Positions 18,185 to 27,322 are shown, counted from the first letter of the stretch. The stretch is DNA of 64,000 bases from Acidimicrobiia bacterium (GCA_016871175.1 VFZL01000006.1:62001-126000); one strand, 5' to 3'. Numbers and translations are program-made. Notes: generated by a model from the sequence alone, not told the origin.

Positions 18185-18955
18185 TCAGGCGTCCCTCACG
18201 GAGACCACGCGTGCCGGGATGCCGACCGCGACCGCACGGTCGGGAACGGCCTCGCGCACGACTGCGCCGGCGCCTACGATCGCACCGGCACCAATCCGCA
18301 CACCGTCGAGGACCTTCGCGCCGGCCCCGAGCCACGCTCCGTCGCCCACATCCACGCCCCGGGAGACACGCCCTTGCTCGAGCACGGACACACCCGCGTC
18401 CGAGACGTCGTGATCGCCGCCGATGACGTAGGCGTAGGCCGCCATCAAGACCTTCCGCCCGATGCGCACGCGGCTGGCCGAGAAGACCTCACAGTTGAAC
18501 CCGATGTTCGCGCCGTCCGCGAGCTCGATATCGCCGTTCTTGCAGGACAGAATGCTGTTGCGGCCGACGAAGACGCCGTGCCCGATGCGGATGCCCGTAT
18601 TCGACTCGCCCTTGGCATCGAGCAGACAGTTGTCGTCGATAACGACGTTGCTGCCGATATGAATCTTGTGCGGATGTCTGAGCACGACGTTCTGTCCAAA
18701 GACAACGTGGCGTCCGCACGATCCGAGCAGGAGCGGATAGAGCTTCTGACGCAACGCCAGGCCAAGCGCTCCAGCGCGCGCCTGTGCGACACCAATCACT
18801 ACCTCGTACTTCAGAAGAGCGCCGAGGCCAGAACGTCCGACCACGAGCGCCGCGTACTTCTCTCGGCTGGACCGACCCGTCGCGAAGAGCTGGTCCTGCA
18901 CGCGCGGAATGGTCGGCGCGCGGTCGGACTGCGGGGTCACCTCAGAGCCAGCCAT
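18185..18955 (-). CDS. Left-handed beta-helix (hexapeptide) acyltransferase
   Basis: A 256-residue acyltransferase of the LbH/hexapeptide family (WcaF/maa-like). After about 85 helical residues there are many imperfect [LIV]-G-x4 turns (IHIGSNVVIDDNCLLDAKGE, IGHGVFVGRNSIL, VGDGAWLGAGAKVLDGVRIG). The usual closing segment AVAVGIPARVVS follows. This family O-acetylates sugars of surface polysaccharides, which suits its place at the end of the glycan arm. The start MAGSEVTPQ is chosen because it overlaps the previous gene by only 14 bases. A longer start would run deep into that gene. Confidence 0.85.
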   Translation of the reverse strand: MAGSEVTPQSDRAPTIPRVQDQLFATGRSSREKYAALVVGRSGLGALLKYEVVIGVAQARAGALGLALRQKLYPLLLGSCGRHVVFGQNVVLRHPHKIHIGSNVVIDDNCLLDAKGESNTGIRIGHGVFVGRNSILSCKNGDIELADGANIGFNCEVFSASRVRIGRKVLMAAYAYVIGGDHDVSDAGVSVLEQGRVSRGVDVGDGAWLGAGAKVLDGVRIGAGAIVGAGAVVREAVPDRAVAVGIPARVVSVRDA

Positions 18956-19922
18956 GCGTGCGATACCACTTGAGTGTTCTGGTAATGCCGTCTCGCAGCG
19001 GCACCGAGGGTGCGTACCCGAGCTCGGTTCGGGCCCGCGTGATGTCGAAGGCACGACTCTTCGTGTAGAAGTCGACGCGACGGCGGTAGATGGGTGGTTC
19101 GATGTCGAACGGCGCGCAGATGGCTTCGCAGATGCCGCCGGCCAGCCAGAACGGAAAGACCGGCAGATAGAGCCACGGGGGCCGCACGTTGGCCGCGTCC
19201 GCGATGCGCGCGACCAGCTCGTTGAGCGTGGTCACCTCTGGGCCGGCCAGGATGTACGTTCGGTTGGCAGCTCGCGGATGTGTTCCGCACAGAATCAATC
19301 CGTCGACGAGATCGTCGATATACGTCAGATGGTAATAGATGCGGCCGTTGCCGAGCATCGGGAATCGCTGGCGCGCGACCCCGCGAAACAGCTTCAGCAG
19401 CCGTCGATCGCCAGGCCCGTAGATGCCCGTCGGCCTCACGATGACCACATCCATGTCGTGGCGAGCGGCCGTTTCGCGCGCCACTTCCTCCCCACGGAGC
19501 TTCGTCTCCTGATAGCGGTCGCCTGGCCGCAGCGGGGCGTCCTCGTCGGCGGGCGGATGCTCGACATCGCCGTGCACACCCACCGTGCTGCAATGAACGA
19601 CGCGGCGGACGCCGTGGGCCGCCGCGGCTTCGATGATCTGCTCGACGGCCGTGACGTTGACCGCACGATAGACGTCCTCGGCGACGCCGGCCTGACGGTA
19701 CACGGCCGCAATATGAAACACCACATCCACGCCACCAGTCGCGCCCACCAGATCGGCGCGCGCCGCCAGATCACCCCTGACGAGCTCGACGCCCGCCTGC
19801 TGCAGGTCCGCGGCCTGAGCCGGGTTTCGCACGAGCGCCCGCACAGTCCAGCCGCGTGTCACGAGCGCCCGCGCGAGATGTCCGCCGGTGAAGCCGGTGG
19901 CGCCGGTGACTAGAGCTCGCAC
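18942..19922 (-). CDS. NAD(P)-dependent sugar epimerase/dehydratase family protein
   Basis: A 326-residue extended short-chain dehydrogenase. It has a glycine-rich nucleotide motif TGATGFTGGHLARAL at the N-terminus, the HIAAVYR block, a catalytic Tyr-x3-Lys (YQETK) and RPTGIYGPGD. Relatives include dihydroflavonol-reductase-like enzymes and nucleotide-sugar epimerases; the substrate is not clear. The GTG start (VRALVTGATG) overlaps the end of the upstream methyltransferase gene by 13 bases. Any earlier start would give a long non-homologous arginine-rich tail. Member of the leftward glycan arm. Confidence 0.85.
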   Translation of the reverse strand: MRALVTGATGFTGGHLARALVTRGWTVRALVRNPAQAADLQQAGVELVRGDLAARADLVGATGGVDVVFHIAAVYRQAGVAEDVYRAVNVTAVEQIIEAAAAHGVRRVVHCSTVGVHGDVEHPPADEDAPLRPGDRYQETKLRGEEVARETAARHDMDVVIVRPTGIYGPGDRRLLKLFRGVARQRFPMLGNGRIYYHLTYIDDLVDGLILCGTHPRAANRTYILAGPEVTTLNELVARIADAANVRPPWLYLPVFPFWLAGGICEAICAPFDIEPPIYRRRVDFYTKSRAFDITRARTELGYAPSVPLRDGITRTLKWYRTHGWL

Positions 19923-20665
19923 CGCTCCGCCACGAGCGTCACAGGCGAGCCGAACCACTTGAGCAGACCGATCCGATCGAGCCGCCCCTCCACGGCCAGC
20001 GTCGCGCGGGGCGAGCCCAGCGCCTTGTGGAGGGCGATCGGCAGCACGAAGAGGCGGTGCACCGAGCGGACCCGGAAGCCGCACCGACCGAGGACCGCCG
20101 CGATCTCCGCGTCGGCGAACACGCGATACGGCTCGGTGGCACGGCCGAACGATGCGGCCACTCGCCTCGTCGCCGATTGAATACGGGCCACGCTCCGCGC
20201 GGACGGGTAGTCGAGGATCACGAGCTGATCGGCCACGCGACACAGCTCGCCGATGCACTCGGTCCAGCGCGGCGTGTGCATGATCACTCGCAAGCTCATC
20301 GCGACGTCGAACGACCGGTCGCGGAACTCCAGCTTGTGCGCGTCGCCAATCGTAAAGGTGGCCGCCGCGCCCTGATCGCGCGCGCGCTGACGCGCCACCG
20401 CCAGCATTTCTTCCGACGCGTCGACACCCACCACCTTGGCACCGCCGCGCGCCATGAGAAGCGCCGCTCGGCCCGTCCCGGTGCCGACGTCGAGGATCGG
20501 CCGCCCCCGTATTCGACCGACGAAATTGGCCAACACGCGCGCCTGCGTGGCGGCCACCAACTCGCCGATCGGTCCGCCGAAGCGTCGATCGTCGAACGTA
20601 CGGGCGGTCTCGGGGTCGGCGTACACCGTGTAGCTGTAGTGATCCCGCGGCGCTGAGTCAGTCAC
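19910..20665 (-). CDS. Class I SAM-dependent methyltransferase (glycan cluster)
   Basis: A 251-residue methyltransferase with SAM motif I ILDVGTGTGRAALLMA, motif II VVGVDASEEML and the acidic FTIGDAHKLEF site. It then has FDVAMSLRVIMHTP and a variable C-terminal half. The GTG start overlaps the preceding glycosyltransferase stop as GTGA. Placement between a glycosyltransferase and a sugar epimerase suggests methylation of a sugar or of the lipid carrier, but the substrate is not determined by sequence. Confidence 0.85.
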   Translation of the reverse strand: MTDSAPRDHYSYTVYADPETARTFDDRRFGGPIGELVAATQARVLANFVGRIRGRPILDVGTGTGRAALLMARGGAKVVGVDASEEMLAVARQRARDQGAAATFTIGDAHKLEFRDRSFDVAMSLRVIMHTPRWTECIGELCRVADQLVILDYPSARSVARIQSATRRVAASFGRATEPYRVFADAEIAAVLGRCGFRVRSVHRLFVLPIALHKALGSPRATLAVEGRLDRIGLLKWFGSPVTLVAERCEL

Positions 20666-21918
20666 ACGGAGTCCTTCACACGCAGGCCGTCGGGCTCGTT
20701 GGCGTTGCGTGTGATCGCGGGCGTGGCGGGCCAGCCGAGCGCGGCGCACGCGTGACGGGTTTTCTCGAGATACGCCTCGTAGCTGTACTTCGTCTCGGCG
20801 AGGGCACGCGCACGCTGCCCCAACCGCTCCGCGTGGGCCGGATCCTCGATCGCACAGAGGATGCCGCGCGCAAACGGCTCGGCCGTCGGCTCCGTCAGGA
20901 TCGCCGTTTCATCGGACAGGACTTGCGTGTGCGTCAGCAAGCGCGTCGCGACGATGGGCCGTCCGGAGCGCAGGTACTGATAGATCTTGAGGGGCGTGTT
21001 CGTGCCGCGCGAACGAGGAGACACGAGCGCGTCGCACGCGAGCAGGTACGCTGGCATCTCCGACGCGGGGCGCTCGCCTGCGAAGATCGTCGCCCCGCCG
21101 ATGCCAGCCGCAGCGGCGTTGGCACGCGCCTCCTCGATCTGGGCCGGCTTGCCGCCCGCCAACAGGAGGCGGGCATCAGGACGCGCTCGAGCGACGATGC
21201 GCATGGCCGCGAACAGCAGATCCAACCCTTGATACGCCTCGAACGTCCCTGTGTACAGGACGACCGGGGTCGACGCGCTCAGCCCGTGCGCCGCGCGAAT
21301 GGCCGCAGCGTGCTCCGACGTTGCGATGTCCTCACCGGAACCGGGGGCGTTCTCGATCATGATCACGCGCGCCGCAGGATCGATCGCGCGTACCGTGTCG
21401 ACCAACGCCGGGCAGATCACGATGGTCACGTGAGACCAGCGGATCATCACACGCTCCATCGATCGAAACGCGGCCGTGAGCAGTCGGCTCCCGCTGAACG
21501 CGAAGTTCGAGAGCTGCTGCGGGAGGCTCGAGTGCATGTCGTACAGATGGGGCACGCGCAGGAGCTTGGCCACCAGGACGCCGATGAGACCACCTTCCTC
21601 GTGTGAGTGCACGACGTCGTACGACCCGACCGCGGCACGCCGGATGACGCTCAGCGTCAGCACGGCGTCGAGCGGGAGCTTCGCGAACGAGGGACCAATC
21701 TTCACCCCTCGGATGAACGGCGGCCGCAGCGCGCGAAAGACCCGCAGCCCGGGCATCGACACCTGGCTCCCGAATGGATACGTGACGAGATCCACCTGAT
21801 GGCCCAGCTCGGTGAGCGCTCGGATGCGGTGGAATTCGCTGAAGGGCGTCCCGCGCGGCTCGAAGAACGGCTGGGGCGCAATCATGAGAATGCGCATGCG
21901 ACCGGATGATTTTCGCAC
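20662..21918 (-). CDS. GT4-family glycosyltransferase
   Basis: A 418-residue retaining glycosyltransferase of the GT-B fold. The N-terminal domain begins RILMIAPQPFFEPRGTPFSEF with the GTPFSE donor loop. The C-terminal domain has VVLYTGTFEAYQGLDLLFAA, LLLAGG and the acidic motif ending in LKIYQYLRSGRPIVAT. It transfers a sugar from a nucleotide-sugar donor to a lipid-linked or glycan acceptor. The GTG start sits six bases after TACTAT (21925-21930). An internal ATG (21897) seven codons later is an alternative. First gene of the leftward arm. Confidence 0.88.
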   Translation of the reverse strand: MRKSSGRMRILMIAPQPFFEPRGTPFSEFHRIRALTELGHQVDLVTYPFGSQVSMPGLRVFRALRPPFIRGVKIGPSFAKLPLDAVLTLSVIRRAAVGSYDVVHSHEEGGLIGVLVAKLLRVPHLYDMHSSLPQQLSNFAFSGSRLLTAAFRSMERVMIRWSHVTIVICPALVDTVRAIDPAARVIMIENAPGSGEDIATSEHAAAIRAAHGLSASTPVVLYTGTFEAYQGLDLLFAAMRIVARARPDARLLLAGGKPAQIEEARANAAAAGIGGATIFAGERPASEMPAYLLACDALVSPRSRGTNTPLKIYQYLRSGRPIVATRLLTHTQVLSDETAILTEPTAEPFARGILCAIEDPAHAERLGQRARALAETKYSYEAYLEKTRHACAALGWPATPAITRNANEPDGLRVKDSV

Positions 21919-21924
21919 GAAACC

Positions 21925-21930
21925 ATAGTA
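21925..21930 (-). promoter_or_regulatory. -10 box of the GT4 gene, leaderless spacing
   Basis: TACTAT on the minus strand is followed by six bases and the GTG start. On the plus strand the same stretch gives CATAGT (21924-21929), a possible -10 for the divergent flippase-like gene, so two promoters may overlap. Confidence 0.45.
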
Positions 21931-21950
21931 CAGTCGCCCTACCGTCCTTC

Positions 21951-22952
21951 ATGCTTGGTGCCGTCCCTTCGACCACAACAACACGTGACCGCTTGACGAT
22001 GGTCCTTCGCGTCGTTGTCAGCGTCGGCCTGCTGGCCGTGTTGCTCGCGCGCGTGGACCGGGCTGCACTCTGGGAGAGTTTCCGGGAAGCCTCGATCCCC
22101 TGGCTGATGGCGGCGCTCGGGATCTACTTTGCCCACATCGTCACCGTCGCGTGGCGGTGGCACCTCTTGCTCGGCGCCCAGAACGTTCGGGTCCGACGAC
22201 GGACGCTCCTCTCGTCGTTGCTCGTGTCGTACTTCTTCAACAACTTCCTGCCCAGTAACATCGGCGGCGACGTGATTCGCATCCGTGACACCGCGTCTCC
22301 GGCCCGGTCGCGCACCATCGCCACGCTGGTCATTCTGGCCGACCGCGTGCTCGGCGTCATCGGGCTCTTCCTCGTCGCCGCGATTGCGTCGACCATCACG
22401 TTCGAGATGCGCGGCACGGCGGGCGCACCGATTTTGCCGCACTGGCTGTGGGCCCTGCTCGTCGTGGGCACCGTGGCCGTCGCCCCCGCTGTGGTCGCGC
22501 CGGCACTCATGGGACGACTGCTGGCGCCGCTCACGCGGTTCCACCCGGAGTGGGTCGGCAGCCAGATCGAGACCCTCACGGCGACGCTCCATCGCTTTCG
22601 GCAGCACCCAGCGATTCTCGCTACCTGCTTCACCGGTGCCGTCCTCGTCCAGACGCAGTTGGTCATCTACTATCTGGCCGTGGTGTACGCGCTGAACCTG
22701 CCGGTGGCCGTGTGGGACCTCGCCGTGATCGTGCCGTTGTCGCTCGTGGTGCAGATGCTCCCGGTGTCCGTCAACGGGTTTGGCTTGCGTGAGGCGACGT
22801 TTTCACTCTACTTCTCGCGCCTCGGCCTCCCCGTGCACCAGGGCGTGCTCATCTCCCTCGTCGCCGCGGGGCTGGCCATGCTCTTCTCCCTGAGCGGTGC
22901 CGCCGTGTACATGGCGCGCGGCCCACAGCGACAGCTCATGGCCGACAGCTGA
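21951..22952 (+). CDS. Flippase-like integral membrane protein (UPF0104 / LPG synthase N-terminal type)
   Basis: About 333 residues with multiple hydrophobic helices, matching the lysylphosphatidylglycerol synthase transmembrane family (AglD/MprF-like). WRWHLLLGAQNVRVR, then SYFFNNFLPSNIGGDVIR and the late QMLPVSVNGFGLREA are family hallmarks. Members are thought to flip lipids or lipid-linked sugars. An upstream ATG at 21906 would extend the protein by 15 residues, but those would lie across the divergent promoter. The gene is convergent with the GT-C-like gene. No amino-acyltransferase domain is attached. Confidence 0.82.
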   Translation: MLGAVPSTTTTRDRLTMVLRVVVSVGLLAVLLARVDRAALWESFREASIPWLMAALGIYFAHIVTVAWRWHLLLGAQNVRVRRRTLLSSLLVSYFFNNFLPSNIGGDVIRIRDTASPARSRTIATLVILADRVLGVIGLFLVAAIASTITFEMRGTAGAPILPHWLWALLVVGTVAVAPAVVAPALMGRLLAPLTRFHPEWVGSQIETLTATLHRFRQHPAILATCFTGAVLVQTQLVIYYLAVVYALNLPVAVWDLAVIVPLSLVVQMLPVSVNGFGLREATFSLYFSRLGLPVHQGVLISLVAAGLAMLFSLSGAAVYMARGPQRQLMADS

Positions 22953-22973
22953 TGCCGACAGCGACGGCATCAG
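22949..22973. terminator. Palindromic hairpin containing both stop codons of convergent genes
   Basis: CTGATGCCG-ACAGCGA-CGGCATCAG is a perfect nine-base stem with a seven-base loop. The left arm holds the TGA of the flippase-like gene and the right arm, on the other strand, the TGA of the GT-C-like gene. It can fold in either transcript and probably works as a shared terminator. T-tracts are short, so the strength is unclear. Confidence 0.6.
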
Positions 22974-24865
22974 TTCCTCGCCGCGCGTGACGCCTGCATC
23001 GTCACGAGGACCGCGAGGTTACGGTGGTCCCTCGATGTCGGATCCAGGAGCCGCGGTGTGAAGCCGCTCGACGAGATCGCGGTCAGCAGGTACGCGTAGC
23101 TGTTGAGTCCGCGGACGCCGCTCGCGGGAACGTCGAACGTCACCGGCGTTTTCGGCTGCAGCACACGTGTCACGGTTTCCTTCCCCATCGACATCGAGAA
23201 CGTCGTGTGGATCGGCGAGTACGCCGTGACCGTCAAGCGATCGATCACGTCCTCGCACCGGACGACGATGTCGGCGCGGCCGTCCCCCGCCACCCACATC
23301 CCCGCCGGCTCCGGGGGAAACGCGTGCTGATCGAGGAAGTACAGGATGAGCTGAGGGTCCGCGCCGTACGGGATCCGTCCCCGCAGGCTCGTGTCGAGCA
23401 TCACCGGCAAGTCGTTGGCCATCGTCAACTCGACCGGCAAGCGCCTCACGAAGCCGCGCTGCGTCGCTTCCCAGGTGAACTTCGCCGACACGAACGGATT
23501 CACGATCATCTTCGCCGTGAAGAGTGCGCCTCCGACGAAGGCGAGCACCGCGGATCCGGCCCATGTGAGCGGCGGAACGATGAAAAAGAGCGCCGGATAG
23601 ACGGACAGGAAGTAGCGATTGCCTGGTGGGCCGCCTCCCCCGCTCCACGTGTACGGCAAGAAGAGCAGAAGCAGCACGGCCGACCCTGCGATCCCGAGCA
23701 GATTCAGCAACCGCCACGCCACGAAGCGCTCTCGACTGCGCGCCCAGAGCACGATCGCCACCGCGCCCGGAAAGAAGTACGGGATGAACCCGAAGTGCCG
23801 GCCGACGAGGAAGTACTTGACGTTCAGACCGAATCGCGTCGCGAGCTCGGCGGGGTCGAGCACCACGGCCGCGTCCGAGTCGTTGGTGGTGACGAGAGCA
23901 CGGCGGTCCCATGCGTTCTGGGGTGAGCCGTCGAACGGAAAGCGCTCGTAGAACGTCGCGCGGTCGCCACCCTGGTAGTTGAACTCTCCCGTAATGAGCG
24001 CGTTCCAAAGAAAGAAGCCGCTGGTCGCCGCCGCGAACACGGTACCGACCAGCAGCCCCCGCAGCCACTGCCGACGCCACCACAACGCCAGCACCATGGG
24101 CACAGCAAGCGGCGCGTTGGTCGGCTTCATGTAGGCGGCGATGCCCAACAGGATCGCCGCCGCGACCTCGGCTCCGACCCCGCGGAGCCATCGCGGCACC
24201 GGATTCGCGACTGCCTTGTACAGCCATAGGAAGTACGCGACGAAGACGAGCGCCAGGTTGAAGATCTCGGGGGTGAGAAACACCAGGTAGACCGGCACGA
24301 CCGACACGCCGAAGAAGGCCAGCACGAACGCCAGCGAGGCGGCAGGGGGCGAGGTGGCCCTCAAGAACAGGTAGCCACAGAGGCAGACCACCGCCAACAG
24401 CAGGACGTGGAAGATGAGGAACCCGTTCAGCCCGAAGATGCGAACAAACGGTGCCGCAACGATCGAGTACGCCATCGCCTTGGCGAAGTAGAGCCGGTCC
24501 GTCCGCGGGTCCTCGCGGGAGTTGAACACGCGCACGAAGGGCGGCGTCCCACGCACGCGCAGCCGAAACTGCTTGCCCTTCTTCAGAAAGATGCCTTCGG
24601 GACCCTGCTTATAGAGCCCCCAGAATCGGTCCAGATCGCGACGCTGATACGACAAATCACCGTCGTACGCCACGCTCAGCGTCATGGCCACGTAGGTCGA
24701 CTCGTCGCCCTTGACGCCGTAGAGCGATCGCACGACGTCCACCGAAATCGCGGCCGACAGTGCGATGGCCAGCAGCACCAGGCCGACGACCGCTGCGCCG
24801 CCGCTCTCGCGCGCGCCGAGCGCCGCGCGCGAGCGCAGGCTGGCCGCTGGGCTCACCGAAGACAC
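22970..24865 (-). CDS. Polytopic GT-C-like membrane glycosyltransferase
   Basis: About 631 residues with ten or more predicted membrane helices followed by a C-terminal soluble domain of about 180 residues. Near the first periplasmic loop is KGDESTYVAMTLS, which has the acidic DE pair typical of GT-C enzymes that use polyprenyl-linked sugars. YFAKAMAYSIVAAPF and a GGPPGNRYFLSVYP segment also fit this superfamily. The GTG start (VSSVSPAASL) lies six bases after TATGAT (24872-24877). An ATG 12 codons further upstream is possible but would sit across that box. Acceptor and sugar unknown. Confidence 0.75.
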   Translation of the reverse strand: MSSVSPAASLRSRAALGARESGGAAVVGLVLLAIALSAAISVDVVRSLYGVKGDESTYVAMTLSVAYDGDLSYQRRDLDRFWGLYKQGPEGIFLKKGKQFRLRVRGTPPFVRVFNSREDPRTDRLYFAKAMAYSIVAAPFVRIFGLNGFLIFHVLLLAVVCLCGYLFLRATSPPAASLAFVLAFFGVSVVPVYLVFLTPEIFNLALVFVAYFLWLYKAVANPVPRWLRGVGAEVAAAILLGIAAYMKPTNAPLAVPMVLALWWRRQWLRGLLVGTVFAAATSGFFLWNALITGEFNYQGGDRATFYERFPFDGSPQNAWDRRALVTTNDSDAAVVLDPAELATRFGLNVKYFLVGRHFGFIPYFFPGAVAIVLWARSRERFVAWRLLNLLGIAGSAVLLLLFLPYTWSGGGGPPGNRYFLSVYPALFFIVPPLTWAGSAVLAFVGGALFTAKMIVNPFVSAKFTWEATQRGFVRRLPVELTMANDLPVMLDTSLRGRIPYGADPQLILYFLDQHAFPPEPAGMWVAGDGRADIVVRCEDVIDRLTVTAYSPIHTTFSMSMGKETVTRVLQPKTPVTFDVPASGVRGLNSYAYLLTAISSSGFTPRLLDPTSRDHRNLAVLVTMQASRAARN

Positions 24866-24871
24866 GTCGAC

Positions 24872-24877
24872 ATCATA
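24872..24877 (-). promoter_or_regulatory. -10 box of the GT-C-like gene, leaderless spacing
   Basis: TATGAT on the minus strand is followed by GTCGAC and then the GTG start codon, the same six-base spacing seen at other first genes. It supports the later GTG start over the upstream ATG. Confidence 0.45.
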
Positions 24878-24896
24878 ACGGCTGTCGCCTACGCGG

Positions 24897-24902
24897 TACA
24901 AT
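24897..24902 (+). promoter_or_regulatory. -10 box of the DUF4214-methyltransferase gene
   Basis: TACAAT lies ten bases before the ATG at 24913, leaving at most a few leader bases. No -35 element is evident. Confidence 0.4.
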
Positions 24903-24912
24903 CTCGACGTTC

Positions 24913-26124
24913 ATGGCCGCCGAGCCCGCCACCGTCTGCCTCATCGATGACGTGTTCTGGATCATCCTCGGCCGTGCGCCATCGGTGATCGAGGCGCGAG
25001 AAGAGTCCCGTTCGCTCACGCCAGACTCGATGCGGACGCTACGGCTCCGGCTCCTGGCGTCGCCCGAGTTCCTGCAGATCCGTGACGCCTGGCGGGAGGG
25101 GCGAGACCCGTACGCGGATCCCCACAGAGTCGAGCGCGGGCTGTCGTCGGTGGGCACGCCGACCGAGTTCGTCTCCCGTGCGTACGAGTGCCTCCTGGGA
25201 CGTCCGGTGGACGCGGGCGGACTCGCCCACTACGTCGACGCGATCGCGGGCGGTGACACCCGCCGGCAGATCCTCCGCGCGCTGGGCTCGTCCGACGAGT
25301 TCGACCGCCATCATCTGGAGCTGGCGCCGCAGAGCGATGTGCTGTTGCACGACACGCAGCTGTGCGAGCTCGCGAATCCCGCCAAGTGGGACAACCCCGA
25401 GTGGGTGTCCATCCTCCGCAGCCTGGGGCTCTCCGACGACAAACGCTCGATGCATCGCAAGCCGTACGAGTTCGCGCAACTGGTCTACGGCTGTCGGCGA
25501 CTGGGCGTGTTGCGCGAGGACGCTCACATCGTGAGCGTCGGCGCCGGGCACGAGTTGGTGCTGTACTGGCTCGCGAACCACGTGCGCCGCGTCGTCGCCA
25601 CCGACATGTACGAAGGCGTGTGGCAAGACGTCCAGGGCCGGGAGGGAGACCCCGACGTCCTTCGTCGACCGGAGGACTACGCGCCGTTCACCTACCGAAA
25701 GGACCATCTCGCGTTCATGCGGATGGACGGCCGTCACCTCGAGTTCGCCGACGGCACCTTCGACGTCGCGTACTCGCTGTCGTCTATTGAGCACTTCGGC
25801 GGCCTGCCGGGTGCCGCCGCCACGGTCCACGAGATGTCGCGCGTGCTCAAGCCGGGCGGCATTCTGGCGCTGGCCACCGAGTACGTGTTGAGCGGCCCTC
25901 CCCACGACGAGACGTTTCAACCCGGGGAGATCGCCCAGCTCATCGACCAACCGGGCCTCGAGCTCGTACAGCCGATCGACGATCGGGTCTACCAGCGCTA
26001 CACCTACGCCGCGATCGATCTCTACCGCAATCCGTACCAGACGCCGCACATGGTCGTGCGTTTCAACGACACGGTCTTCACGACGGTCATGATCTTCCTC
26101 CGCAGGGCGCGGACAGACCGCTAG
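24913..26124 (+). CDS. DUF4214 repeats fused to a SAM methyltransferase
   Basis: A 403-residue fusion. The first 135 residues hold two DUF4214-like repeats: about residues 10-55 (DDVFWIILGRAPSVIEARE ... LASPEFLQI) and 85-132 (FVSRAYECLLGRPVDAGGL ... LGSSDEF). DUF4214 modules are common in surface-layer and adhesin-type proteins. The rest is a methyltransferase with IVSVGAGHELVLYWLAN, VVATDMYEG, FDVAYSLSSIEHFGG and RVLKPGGILALATEYVLSG. This pairing resembles methyltransferases that modify glycans on extracellular or lipid-bound carriers. It heads the rightward glycan arm. Substrate unknown. Confidence 0.82.
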   Translation: MAAEPATVCLIDDVFWIILGRAPSVIEAREESRSLTPDSMRTLRLRLLASPEFLQIRDAWREGRDPYADPHRVERGLSSVGTPTEFVSRAYECLLGRPVDAGGLAHYVDAIAGGDTRRQILRALGSSDEFDRHHLELAPQSDVLLHDTQLCELANPAKWDNPEWVSILRSLGLSDDKRSMHRKPYEFAQLVYGCRRLGVLREDAHIVSVGAGHELVLYWLANHVRRVVATDMYEGVWQDVQGREGDPDVLRRPEDYAPFTYRKDHLAFMRMDGRHLEFADGTFDVAYSLSSIEHFGGLPGAAATVHEMSRVLKPGGILALATEYVLSGPPHDETFQPGEIAQLIDQPGLELVQPIDDRVYQRYTYAAIDLYRNPYQTPHMVVRFNDTVFTTVMIFLRRARTDR

Positions 26125-26173
26125 GAGACGGGTACCGCACCGGTGTCAGTCGCGCTATGCTGAAGACCACGGC

Positions 26174-27322
26174 ATGAGTGTTCCCTTCGGCGAGCGGGGC
26201 GGCGCGCTGCGCGGCGCTATCGATCTCGTGTGCGGACGGCTGCCGCGCTTCGTGTTCGGAGGCCCCGTCGGCGCCCTGGTTCCCGTCTTTCACTTTCACG
26301 ACGAACCGCGCGCGGCGCTCGAGCCCGCCTTGCTGTACCTGCGGGAGAACGGCTATCGGACGCTGGCCGCAGACGATCTGGCGGCCGTGGCCCGCGGCCA
26401 GCGCTCGCCGGGCGAACGTGAGGTGGCCCTCTGCTTCGACGACGCCTGGGCGACCGTGTGGACGGATGCGGCGCCGCTGCTGCGTGCGTCTGGATTGCAG
26501 GCGATCGTCTACGCCATTCCGGGTCGGATCGCAGAGGCCGTGCATGTCCGGCCCCAGGTGGCGGCGGCAGGCACACAGCCCGCCGAGGCATCACCCTTCA
26601 TGACCTGGGTCGAGCTCCGCCACTTACACGCCGAAGGCACGATCGACGTCCAATCACACACCTGGACCCATGCGCGCGTGTTCACGTCCGCGACGGCCAC
26701 CGACTTCGTGCAACCGGGTTGGGAGCGGCTGCCGGCCCTGAACCGTCCGCTCTTGCAGACCTCGCCGGCGCCGCGGTTCGTGGAGCCCTCCGATCTGGGC
26801 GCGCCGCTTTACGAACACCGCTCGCGGATGTCCGACGGCCGTCGCCACCGGGTGTCGCTTCACGCGCACGCCGAGTGTGTCAGGACGGTGCGCGCCGAAG
26901 GAGGGGCCGCCTTTTTCAGCCGGCCTGATTGGCGGATCCGGCTAGAGGCGATCGTGCAGCGCCATCGCGCGGACCACGACGAGGAAACGGCCGACGAGCA
27001 ACGGCGCGCCATCGAGGACGAGTTGGATCGATCGCGGAGCGAGCTGAACGCGCGCTTGGGGACCACGGCCGTGCGTCATGTCTGTTTTCCGTGGGGCGTC
27101 GCCGGCGCGATCGCATCTGAGGCCGTCCGACGCCTTGGCTTCGACAGCGCCATCGCCAATCGGTGGTCCGGCGTCTTCGCCGTGCGCCCGGGCGACGATC
27201 CGTATTGGCTCAAGCGGCTCCCGAATCGCTACATCACCGCGCTGCCGGGTCGCGGACGCCGCACGCTCGTCAAGCGATTGGCGGACCGCCTCTCGCCCGC
27301 CCCGGCCGGGCGACACGCGTGA
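26174..27322 (+). CDS. Polysaccharide deacetylase (NodB-homology) family protein
   Basis: A 382-residue carbohydrate esterase 4-type protein. The first NodB motif is ALCFDDAW, with the two aspartates that serve as catalytic base and metal ligand. The central VQSHTWTHARV supplies the HxxxH metal site. A long insertion follows before the C-terminal FPWGVAGAIASEAVRRLGFDSAI. It presumably removes acetyl groups from the cluster's glycan or its lipid-linked precursor. No signal peptide is seen, suggesting action at the cytoplasmic face, which is unusual for CE4. Its stop overlaps the next GTG start as GTGA. TATGCT at 26156 may be its -10. Confidence 0.82.
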   Translation: MSVPFGERGGALRGAIDLVCGRLPRFVFGGPVGALVPVFHFHDEPRAALEPALLYLRENGYRTLAADDLAAVARGQRSPGEREVALCFDDAWATVWTDAAPLLRASGLQAIVYAIPGRIAEAVHVRPQVAAAGTQPAEASPFMTWVELRHLHAEGTIDVQSHTWTHARVFTSATATDFVQPGWERLPALNRPLLQTSPAPRFVEPSDLGAPLYEHRSRMSDGRRHRVSLHAHAECVRTVRAEGGAAFFSRPDWRIRLEAIVQRHRADHDEETADEQRRAIEDELDRSRSELNARLGTTAVRHVCFPWGVAGAIASEAVRRLGFDSAIANRWSGVFAVRPGDDPYWLKRLPNRYITALPGRGRRTLVKRLADRLSPAPAGRHA

